DNA of 64,000 bases, taken from contig OZ345369.1 of NCBI GenBank assembly GCA_977006965.1, forward strand, positions 2,046,001 to 2,110,000, given 5' to 3'. Source of the DNA: Phymatolithon calcareum (Eukaryota > Rhodophyta > Florideophyceae > Hapalidiales). Of this stretch, positions 55,263-64,000 are shown piece after piece; within the stretch, counting starts at the first letter, position 1, and every line of letters begins with the position of its first letter. The notes beneath the pieces are model-generated. The model was not told the DNA's origin. It saw only the letters and a list, made by a program, of their open reading frames with translations, and did not search any database. Position numbers and translations under genes: made by a program.

Positions 55263-57417
55263 AGGAGCAGTGTACGTTCATTTATGATATATGGTGCAAA
55301 TACTCGTGGACATGTGGGTGACGGTGGATTACATTACACTAAAAGTTTTTGTAAATGTGGTTTTATTGTACAAATGGTCCTTGGATAATTCTACAGTAAC
55401 GGGAGATAATGCGCGCATTTAGATGAATCTGAGAGGGATAGGGAGAAGTTTGTAGAGGAGGCGGGCTCAAAGTCTTCCAGTTAGTGTTATGCGCTGCACA
55501 ACGCACGTCATCCGAAACCAACGCCAACGAAAGTTATCTCCAATTTGGCATCCCGCGCGCATTCTCGCGCCGATCATCCTCATTGAGCAACAACTTTGCG
55601 CCCGCACATATTTCGCACGCAAAGAGTTCACTCGTTTCCTCTTCCAGGCCATCTGTTCCTGAGTTCCTGAGACACGCAGGCCCCCAGATGAGAGGCATAG
55701 ACTGCCCGTCGTGTCAGCATATAGCAAGCCGCAAACGGCCGATCGACAGAGAGAGGCGATCAATACACTTACCATTCTTTCTTCAAAATCATCCTTGTAC
55801 CTTTTTCCATTTGGCTACTTAGCCGTATTTCCTTTCCTTTCATTCAGGGCTTTTCAGCCACACGAAGGCGATCTCTACCAACGCGAGAAGACAGAATCGT
55901 CACGGGGTTTGGTAACAGCTACTGCCCAGTTCGGTTCATGAGTCATCCAGAAAACGTCTGATCGCTGAGAAGCAAAAACACAAAAAAGGAAAAATGAGTT
56001 AGAACCAGTGTCCCATTGCCACAAAAGAAATGGCGAATTCAATGAAATACCTCATAATGACGAAGCCGATGCTGTAGAGAGTCAAAACGAGATCACAAGT
56101 CTCCGCAGGGCTGTCCGGAAGAGGATGCATGTCTTTCCCAGAGAACTTCCAGCAATATTGGCTACGGAAGCTCTAGCACATTTTCAAACGTCTTCACTCA
56201 GGACTTCTTCCACATGCGAGGCGCGTAGGACCACCAGAGTAAGGAGACTGACCGTATCGTACGAGTGATCTCTGCTCTGAAATTGCCGCTTATTGCAAGC
56301 GAGAATGCGTGTCAGTTTCTGTCTTTTCAATCGCGCCTTCCGCGCACAATGACGTTAAAATAGCTCCGTGATATCAATGGCTCTCCCGGAATGTCTCGAA
56401 GACTTTGATCTCTGCGCCATCTTGATGGGAGCGGTATGTTTCCTGCAAAGCCGTGCATTCTTTGTGCTGCCGAGCGCATAAGAATTTCGGGCGATCTTGA
56501 CGGGAGAGGACTGCTTTATGCAAAAGCCATGCATTCTTATCACTGCCAAGCGCGTAAGAGCTCTGTGACCCAGAAAGTCCAGGGCAACGTACCTGGGAGG
56601 TGGCAACGTAGAGCGCACTCGTCGTCTTTGGGTGAGTCAGTTGTTTGGGTTGTAGAAGAAGTGTAGGTTTTTGTTTAAAAGTTACCAGCGCATCTGCAGA
56701 CACTGTTGTTTGGGTTGTGCATTTTTCGTTTCAGATATGTGTACTATAAGGCTAAGAACGGTAGCAGAGCATTACAGTACTGCTCGGCCAATGAATATAG
56801 CACTTTTCAAATTGAGTTTTCAGGCTTTTTTCGAGAAATGCTATGATAGTCCGTCGGAACCGAACGCGTTCCGAAGGAACGTGTGCACTGGCAGTCTGCC
56901 GTGCACAGTGCACTTTCATTGTAAAATAATGAACGCAAAATATGTGCTCCTGTCCAAACGCTACAGTCCCGATGATGGCAGACCGCGATGGGGTCGTTGC
57001 AAGAAAGATCGCATCCGCCTCAAACGTCGCACTTGCACACAGAACATGATTCCATTCACCCTGCCGCCTCCACCCACGCCGTACATCCGCGATCTCAAAA
57101 ACTTGTCGTGTCCATTACCATGCTGCCGCCCTCCGTCGGGAGGACATATGCGCAATTTGTGAGGACATTCAGCGATCACACTCTCATAGGTTATCAAGCA
57201 TCTGCGTAGCATTATTGCTTAACACTGAGCGTTTTCCGTCGTGTCTCTCCCCACAATCGCGCTATTGAATTTGCAGTAGCCAATGTGGCAGACACATCGA
57301 CCCTGAACTCATTTCTGCCTCTCGTTTTGCAGCCTCTATGACAACATTTGCAATCCACGTGTGAATGTCTCCTCGTTTTCTTGTTGTTCATTCAGGTCGT
57401 GCCCAACCTCTCTGGTG
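55263..57417. other. 2.2 kb without a recognised gene
   Basis: A family B tail relic lies at about 56655-56705 (minus orientation; plus strand TTGTTTAAAAGTTACCAGCG, CATCTGCAGACACT). Direct short repeats GCATAAGAATTTC / GCGTAAGAGCTCT with GATCTTGACGGGA / CATCTTGATGGGA near 56.42-56.57 kb suggest a ~75-bp duplication. Frames up to 163 codons show no family likeness. Confidence 0.5.
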
Positions 57418-57425
57418 TATATAAG
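57418..57425 (+). promoter_or_regulatory. TATA box of the aminotransferase locus
   Basis: TATATAAG in GGTGTATATAAGTAC, 108 bp before the start codon at 57533. Good match to a TATA element at a normal distance. Confidence 0.7.
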
Positions 57426-57532
57426 TACTTCCGATCTCTAACGTAGAACGATTTTGTAACAGCCATATTCAGCGACCAAACGTGATACCAGAAACACAGT
57501 CTAAGTCCAACCATCACCTGACATACGACGTA

Positions 57533-58776
57533 ATGGGTTCCGCTGCCAACTTCCATGAGCCCCTCGCCGACCGTCTCGGCCGTCTTGGTACCGAAACCGC
57601 CTACACTGTGGCACTAGAGGCCGGAAAAATCAAGGCCAGTGGCAGGAAAGTGTATTCATTCCATATCGGAGACCTTAACTTCCGCACTCCGCAGGTTGTC
57701 ATCGACGCCTGCAAGCAGGCCCTTGATGACGGATTCACTGGTTATTGCCCTGCTGCCGGAATTCCTGCACTCCGAGAGACAATGGCTACATACTACAAGG
57801 AGACCTTTGGCATTCCTTACAGGGCGAGCAATGTGAGTGTACAGAGGGGAGGAAAGCCAGGCATCGGCAAGTTTCTCATGTGTGTTTGCAATGAAGGAGA
57901 CGAAGTGCTGTTCCCCAGCCCTGGGTACCCGATTTATGAGAGCATGGCCAGTTTTCTTAACACCAAACCTGTGCCGTACCTCTACAAGGAGAACGATAAC
58001 GGAACATTTTCGCTGGACATCAATGAATTGCACATGAAGGTCACACCGCGCACCAAAGCCATATTCGTCAATAACTTCCAAAACCCCATGGGTGTCGCGC
58101 ATACTCGTGAGGAGTTGGAGGCAATTGCAGAGGTCTGCGTCGACCATGACTTGTACTGCTTCTCCGATGACCCGTACTACCAGATCATCTTCTCCGACTT
58201 CAACAAGGAGGACTTTGTGCACATCGCGACCTTGCGCGGCATGTTCAACCGTACCATCAGCGGCTACACATTCTCCAAGAGTTTCGCGATGACCAGATGG
58301 CGTCTCGGTGCCGTTCTCGGACCGGAGTGGCTCATCAAGCAGGTGACGAAAATCAACACAACGACGAGGCATGCACCACACATTTCATTCAGGTGGCCGG
58401 TGTGGCCGCGCTTACGCATCCCGACGCGTAGCAGTTCACTGTGGACATGGTGCACGAACTTGAGGAGCGACGTGATGTGCTTGCTGAGGAACTTAACTCA
58501 GTGCCTGGATTTCATGTAATCAAGCCGAAGGCCACTTTTTACATGATGGCCAATGTGACAAAGGCGATGAAAAATATGGGCATTCGGGACATTGAAAGAT
58601 TCCGCAGTAAGGTTTTGCAGGATACCGGTGTCTCGTTCTGCACTCGCGCTCACTTTGGGACGACAACTCCTGGTGAGACACAGAAGTATGTGCGATTTGC
58701 CTTTTCAGGTGTCAACATCGACTTGATCTGCGCTGTTGGCTCTATCTTGAGACCGTATATGGCAAAGTTTGAATGA
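57533..58776 (+). pseudogene. Class I (fold type I) PLP aminotransferase, frameshifted
   Basis: Intact family text over ~410 residues: FHIGDLNFRTP, DGFTGYCPAAGIPALRE, PSPGYPIYESMA, FVNNFQNPMGVAHTREEL, SDDPYYQI (PLP-binding Asp and Tyr) and the Schiff-base lysine in TFSKSFAMTRWRLG. Such enzymes transfer amino groups between amino and 2-oxo acids (aspartate/aromatic-type; substrate unclear). Near 58358 one base is missing relative to the conserved frame, and in the resumed frame a TAG stop stands at 58429-58431. The C-terminal domain then reads on cleanly (VHELEERRDVLAEEL, SVPGFHVIKPKATFYMM) to 58776. The usual SKSFAMTGWRLG has Arg for Gly. Either a recent pseudogene or two sequence errors. A GTG-started extension to 57482 is not needed: the ATG at 57533 follows a proper TATA box. 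Confidence 0.87.
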
Positions 58777-58983
58777 GGGTGTATTGACGCATTGATAGCT
58801 ATGCTAGCGAAAATCAGTCGCCTTCTGTATTGTAACTATAGTTCATAGAGGGACTCCTTTTCTGTGAAAGCGCTGTACTAAGTAAAATAGTTTATTCTGG
58901 GAAAGCTATGGAGAGTCCGATTTGAAACATCAGGGTTCAAAAAACTACCAATGTGATAATAATATTATTATGTAACATCATAA

Positions 58984-59040
58984 CACATGCTTCGCAAACC
59001 TTAACATAATATTATTATGTTAAGGTTTGCGAAGCATGTG
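58984..59040. repeat. Perfect 57-bp palindrome
   Basis: 28-bp arms (CACATGCTTCGCAAACCTTA...) with a single central base; no mismatches. It ends a few bases before the LINE B4 fragment starts. AATAATATTATTATGT also occurs ~50 bp upstream in direct orientation. Confidence 0.97.
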
Positions 59041-59044
59041 GACG

Positions 59045-59382
59045 ACGCCTAGGATGTGATTGCAACCAATGTTTCACCACCAGAGCTAAATGACGCATTA
59101 CTGCAGGAAACAGGTGCTCAGCTCGAGAGTTGGCGGAAACGGAAGATCCCTTTCGACTGCACGGCAGACATTCCAGAAATCTTTCGACTACCAAGGTTAC
59201 GGCAGCGAGTACAAGCTTTCAAGTGGGCATGCGGGCGATTCCCACGCTAAGTACAACACAGCTCAAACACAGATTCGGAGACAAGGTTCCACGGAACCTG
59301 TCCACACTGGAAGACATGTTGAGCAAGACCTTTCTCAATTCTGATACAGAACGAGCACTAGATGAATTGAACAGGTTTAGCA
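59045..59382 (+). mobile_element. LINE family B coding fragment B4, interrupted by A7
   Basis: Plus strand: LLQETGAQLESWRKRKIPFD, then DIPEIFRLPRLRQR, in line with B3 (RARLEAERKRKLPYD...DIPAILRFSKLRHRQ). After frame changes TLEDMLSKTFLNSD. The target sequence resumes at 59600 beyond A7. Confidence 0.72.
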
Positions 59383-59394
59383 CCAGTTGGAATT

Positions 59395-59587
59395 CTACGG
59401 TCTATGAAGATGGACCAAGAAACGCAATATGAATGCAAAAGACTTACTCGGGCCCTCACAGGGAGAGAAATTCGAATTAAGTAGATATTAGAAGGAGAGT
59501 AGAGAGATGAGTATCGAAAACAGCGAGAAGCTGCCCTGTTACTCAATTTGAGGCTTTGGGAGCTTTTAAAATAAATCAACATATATC
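59395..59587 (+). mobile_element. LINE family A copy A7, 193-bp recent insertion
   Basis: GGTCTATGAAGATGGACCAA through CAACATATATCCCC, ~98% identical to the end of A1 at 6.41-6.61 kb. Flanked by the 12-bp duplication CCAGTTGGAATT (59383-59394 and 59588-59599). Confidence 0.94.
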
Positions 59588-59814
59588 CCCCAGTTGGAAT
59601 TGGAGATATTTGGGGATCAACATGGACACAATGTTCCAATGTCAAAACGTAAGCACAATTAAAGTTCAGTAGGAAGAAGCAACAAGGCAGTACCTTTAAG
59701 TTACTGCACCAGGTAAGAGCAGAGCTGCTCCGATGCTTATTTGGAATAATATTGAGGGCTCTATGGTAAGACTTACTATAGAGTAAACTTTTAACTCGAT
59801 GAAAAATCACCAAC

Positions 59815-59858
59815 TAGCTTGGGAAGAGCTACATATATATATAGCTCATCCCAAGCTA
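59815..59858. repeat. Near-perfect 44-bp palindrome
   Basis: TAGCTTGGGAAGAGCTACAT...ATAGCTCATCCCAAGCTA around an AT-dinucleotide centre. It lies directly before the 5' edge of the K2 homology. Confidence 0.92.
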
Positions 59859-59869
59859 ACCCAAGAAAG

Positions 59870-61650
59870 TTTTTAAAAAGAATGCGAAACAGTTCGCTGG
59901 CGCCAGATTGGGGAGGCGGACTCGTGTTCTGGGTGAGTACCCCAACTAGTACCTTCTAAGCGCTTCGTTCTCGGCTAACAACGAAAATGTGATGCTCACG
60001 CAGAAAAAGAGTACCCCCCATGCCTCAAGAAAAAGACCCGCGCCGACTGGTCGACGCATGCGTACACACCAAAGCAACGGTGGTGACCAGCCTTGCGGAA
60101 TGTTATATACTTTATGGAGCCTTTTCCAAGTCGAAAAAAGTGAACGGCACGGTTCAGGAGGTAGTTGGGGAGAAAATCAACGGTCGAGCAAGCACATCAC
60201 TGCGCGTAAAATGGGTTCTAGCTGAGCAACCCATGGAGAAGACTAAGATTAAGACAGTGAAGATTGTTAGCGTCAAGGCAGGTAAGGCTGATGAAGGTGC
60301 CCCTTCCTCTCGCCTGCTTGCATCGAGCCCCAGCCGGCAAAACTCCGTACCACCAACTCCGGCTTACAGTACTTGTGGAACACAAGTTGTGTTCGCCAAT
60401 CTTCTTCACCAAACGCCAAGTTCTCCACCCCACGAGCAACCACAAGTTCACAAGAGGGGAACTAAAACCTCCATACAATCTACAGAAGCTCTGAGCGCCA
60501 TTTCGCGGGCTCTCTAGCATATACCAAACTGCTACTGGCGGGAAAGGAGACGGCAGGTGGACAAAACTGAAACAACGGAGGTTGAAAGAAATGAAGGATG
60601 TATCCGTCGTATATGCGATGCATCACTCGGACGTCATGCGCAAATTCAGCAACATCGAGATAAATTTTGGCAATTTCGTCTCCCCTGCCCTAAAATTTCT
60701 CGTCTCCCTCCTGGCCGAAGCATCGTCCTGCTCCGCTGCGTCACTCGAGGACGTGGAAATGATCCGTGAAACTATCTCCTGTGCCAATGGGGCCGCCGGG
60801 TGGTGCGCCTGCTGGCGAAAAATGGGGCGACTTCTTTGACGACGACCTGATACCCTCCAAAGTGCTGTCCCCACCACCGCCGTTGCCACACGGAGTTCAT
60901 TCGCCAATTGATAGCACATCAGGCTATCCACGGTCGTCCCACAGAGAGCTTGCTATCAGTGCTCCGACGGCAGACACAGCATACCGACGTCCCATGGCGA
61001 ACATGGACACCGCATCGCTTCCAGACCTTAGCGCGTCAAGCCCTCGAAAAGTGCACTTTGCGTAGATACATACCCCTGTAAACGGTGGTGGCTTCAAAGG
61101 TGCTTTTTCGGAGCCCGGTACTGCCGTATCGGAAGCACCTCATCGGGAGAGCGAATACCTGCCGGTGACGTTGACGTAGGCGGCGAACTGGGTGACAGTA
61201 TACTTGGAAATGGAATCGGAAGTGTTGCTGATGTGACCGCTCGCATGCGACTTGTGATCTTCTCTGGAGACGGGCATCATAGAGCAGATAAGGGATCCAG
61301 CGATACGGTGCCGTCGGACATTATGAAGTGCTCTCCGAACAATTCACCGACAATACATTTGACGCGCACATTACTCGTCGACGTTCAGTCACGGTAGGAC
61401 GTACATCTGCCTCCGGAAGCGGTGTTGGAACCCACTTAACTCCCACGAGGAAGAAAAGGAAGTCTGCGGATGTTGTGATGACTAATATTGCTGTGCAAAA
61501 AAACTGCAGCATGCTGAATCTGCAAAGTCAAGAAGACGACCCTCGTGTGCTCATCATGTAATAGGCTTGATGGCGCCGCAATCTACATATGTGGCACTTC
61601 AACAGGTACCTGTTTTGCCAAGCATGTTGAAGACATACATGGGGAACTTA
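59870..61650 (+). mobile_element. Element K2: second copy of the repeated broken gene
   Basis: Homology to K1 starts upstream of the gene (AAGAATGCG-AACAGTT, GCGCCAGATT). The frame from 60020 reads MPQEKDPRRLVDACVHTKAT, SLAECYILYGAFSKSKKVNG, STSLRVKWVLAEQPMEKTKI, VSVKAGKADEG, then Ser/Pro-rich text. An insertion near 60375 shifts the frame. Further pieces in other frames look coding: MKDVSVVYAMHHSDVMRKFS, PPGGAPAGEKWGDFFDDDLI. MAPQSTYVALQQVPVLPSML at ~61570 matches K1 again. So K1 and K2 share at least ~1.5 kb in inverted orientation ~30 kb apart, both damaged. The 17-bp inverted repeat of K1 is not seen here. Confidence 0.78.
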
Positions 61651-62611
61651 GGATGCGGACATAGGAAATATGAATTACGATTAATTTCTGTCACGCTGCT
61701 AAGGGATTGCACGCAAAACGGAATTCAACGTTGAGCGCATTTGAATACTTGACGTTGAATCATAATACGTTTACAGTGTGCGGAAGCAAGCACTGAACAC
61801 TGCAGGCAGTTGCTTCCGAATTTGGACACCGTTTCGCATTGCATCATTTTTGAGCCCTTTATCAAAATCATTGTTGGGAAATGAAACCTGGAGCCAATAA
61901 CATTAGGATTTCTGTATATAGGCATTATGAAAAGCGCAATGCAGTGACTTACAGAAAAGGAACTCCTAGTAGGATCTTAGGAATTTTTAAAATCAAATCT
62001 GTCTGCGATATTTATCACAGCACGGAATAGTACTATACAGACTAGAAACAAGCCGGGCGTTTTGCCCAATCTGCGGCACAACAGAGAAATCGATATGACA
62101 ATATTGTCATACCGAAGGAGTCGTCCACTTTTCAGCCAGAAACTTCATTTCCAGCCTCTAATGGCACCTTCTATCTACGACAGGATTCCTTTCAAGGAGC
62201 ATTCTCGATAGTGCCCACGTATCTGATCTGTTAAAAAAGGGTACAAGAAGAATCGCCTACTCGCGAACTTTATCCCTACGAAGGGATTAGAGGGTTCAAG
62301 AATTTTTGACGCGATCGCTGAACAAAAGATATCTCGCGGAGTGCCTGACGCTGTTCAACTTTGTCGACTACCAGCCCCGTCGGCGGACCAGCTGCCGGAT
62401 TTTGGTCCAAGTATCATAATGGGAACGAAGAACGGAAACTCATCCAATAATGCAAAATGATTGACAGCACTTCCAATTGCTGGTAATGCTGCATCAGCGC
62501 AGCCCACACCGCCGATCCCAGCCGCGCAGTACCACTCACATCGCATCTGAACGCAGTTTTCGCGTTGTTGAGCTATTCAAGAGAACGATCCGCCTCAACA
62601 ACAGATCAAAA
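61651..62611. other. Intergenic, no gene recognised
   Basis: Short frames only. Promoter of the following gene would be here. Confidence 0.5.
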
Positions 62612-64000
62612 ATGAGCGGAAGGGAGCTCGCATCGGGGATCCAAGAAAATGGGACACTACCCGTGCCTTGCCAGGCATGTGAAAGGACTATGAAGACGAA
62701 CAGGCCAATGACGGCCGATTTGCGAGAGCAAATTTCATCATTTCTCCTCAACGGAGCCACTTTTAAGGTTTTGCGGAACATTTCAGCGTCCATCGTACAG
62801 GCATCAGCTCTTCCAGGACTGAGAAGTACCCAGTCGTGCATATGTCAAACTTGTATCAAAACCATTAACCGCTTAATCAAGGAGCCCGAAGCGAACATTG
62901 CCGATATGGACGGAGAAGCGCGAAATTGGAGAAGCATCCCAAAGAGAAAAGAGCGCAAAGAAGAAAGCGCAATTCTCGGGCGGCGAAAGTGGCAAATTAA
63001 TCCCGTACAATAACTGGGAATCCTATCGGGACAATGGAGAGCGTGATGGAGAGTCCGATTGCCGGGGTCGAGAATGGGCATGGAGACGGAGCATCGGCAG
63101 CGCAATTGAATCAAAATGTCGAATGCGAAAATTCTGATGCCTGTCCCAGTGCCGAAAGAGAGCAGGAAGTAGCAGAAGCAATTGAGGTCCGGCCGGATCC
63201 GGAATCTTGTGGGGGAGGCAAAGGCTGTGATGACAGGGACTGCACAGTTCATCTTCGCTGCTAGCTATGCCATCATGGATGGGAGAATGTTTTCCTGAAA
63301 AGAAACGCGGCACGCCGTCTACACAGCTTGCGTCATGTTGTTGTGCAGCACGTGGGTGACTCTGAAGACGAATTTATATCAGCAATAAGGTTGTTCTGGA
63401 AATCTCGGAAAGATCTTCGAAATGGAACAGGAAATGAACCTGCCGACTCCTTTGCGAAGATGCTACTCAAATCAACTGAAACCGATGGCACAAGCATTCA
63501 GCTCCAAGGCGAAGTCAGGATCTCAATTACTTCCACAGGACTCCGAATTCCGACACGTACTCCGGCGCGCAGTTCTGTGGAATTGGCGTTAGTACTGGGG
63601 GAAGCTGAATATTTTAAGGCTTGGAGCAATTCCATGTGGTCCTCAATTTGGTTTCAGAGACGGCCTTCCTGTTTTAGTGGCTGAGGATGATATGGAAAGA
63701 CACAATGCAACCTTGAAGCTTCTACGCCCACCAAAGTGCGGCTGTGGAAATCAGGAACCGGCGAGTGTTGCTCTCCTACATCTCCTTGTTCTTGCGTGAA
63801 AAGTGGTGGAGCCTTCTCTGCGAAGTGCAAGTGCTCTGTGCAGCGATGTGTGAATCGTACTGCAATATCCCCACCTTCAGCGCAGCCGACCATAACTGAC
63901 AATTCTGATGAGTACAGCGACAACTCTCGTTCGTTGAGATCACAAAGGGAGTCAGAAAGTATCAATAACCAACTTTCTGATGATGAAATGGAGGAGGAAG
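62612..64000 (+). pseudogene. Cysteine-rich (CXC-like) gene with frame breaks, runs off the edge
   Basis: The first segment, 62612-63013, starts MSGRELASG and carries CQACERTM...CICQTCIKTI, a zinc-ribbon-like pair of C-x2-C. Coding-like text then moves to frame 1 (63034-63684) with an in-frame TAG near 63262 (VHLRC-stop-LCHHGWENVFLKR). It shifts to another frame at ~63640-63760 (PQFGFRDGLPVLVAEDDMER, RPPKCGCGNQEP) and returns to the first at ~63765 (ECCSPTSPCSCVKSGG, KCKCSVQRCVNR). The C-x-C and C-x3-C pattern resembles the tesmin/TSO1-type CXC zinc-binding domain and transposon proteins with such tails. A Ser/Asp/Glu tail leaves the window. Breaks could partly be unrecognised introns, but no GT-AG pair cleanly explains them. 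DNA binding is the likely original role (inference). Confidence 0.5.

Noticed and set aside
57656-58381. 241-codon minus frame
   Set aside because: Antisense of the aminotransferase, whose plus-strand family motifs are unmistakable.
1-64000. CRISPR array, rRNA, tRNA or snRNA genes
   Set aside because: No regularly spaced direct repeats with unique spacers and no recognisable conserved RNA sequence on either strand.

Overview
The window looks like nuclear DNA of a eukaryote. Its genes have few, short GT-AG introns and are scattered singly on both strands, with no operons, ribosome binding sites or rRNA. It is dominated by decayed transposable elements. The mix (plant-type ATP-phosphofructokinase, intron-poor metabolic genes, a LEA-like protein, abundant truncated LINEs and a CACTA/Plavaka-like transposase) would fit a red alga such as a Chondrus-like florideophyte. 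That is inference; no organism-specific marker was found.

Host-type genes: a 690-aa multi-span membrane protein (2.4-4.5 kb), ATP-phosphofructokinase with one intron (21.6-23.4 kb, minus), a small LEA-like protein with an MGC N-terminus (27.1-27.3 kb, minus), an acidic/basic 275-aa hypothetical protein (36.0-36.8 kb, minus), a tandem pair of glyoxylate/hydroxypyruvate-reductase-like dehydrogenases of which only one has a transit-peptide-like extension (39.1-42.2 kb, minus), and a class I aminotransferase broken by a frameshift and a stop (57.5-58.8 kb). Phosphofructokinase serves glycolysis. The reductase pair would reduce glyoxylate/hydroxypyruvate in two compartments.

Mobile DNA: I separate four LINE-like families by 3' ends and C-terminal protein text. 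Family A ends TTGGGAGCTTTTAAAATAAA...CATATATCCCC (7 copies). Family B ends GCGTTGGTAACTTTTAAATAAAAATC and has a hairpin in its 3' UTR (many truncated tails). Family RH carries an RNase H-like domain and ends GCAATAAAGAAAG. Family Y has a YGCE/ILRMD-type C-terminus. Exact target-site duplications of 12-16 bp date several insertions and show element-in-element nesting at 5.7-6.6, 12.4-12.7, 13.6-14.3, 14.9-16.2 and 59.4-59.6 kb. There is also a 919-bp non-autonomous DNA transposon with near-perfect terminal inverted repeats (0.9-1.8 kb), a ~6-kb candidate two-gene transposon (49.0-55.1 kb: 987-aa transposase plus a four-exon, 436-aa second gene), two broken copies of a second repeated gene (30.5-32.1 and 59.9-61.6 kb), and a frameshifted cysteine-rich (CXC-like) gene running off the right edge.

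Other structure: several long perfect palindromes of unrelated sequence, three of them directly at the 5' junctions of repeat copies; a 130-bp-arm inverted repeat (20.8-21.2 kb); tandem repeats of 61, 162 and 12 bp; and a 1.7-kb stretch dense in TACTGTA/TACAGTA words. No tRNA, rRNA or CRISPR array was recognised.
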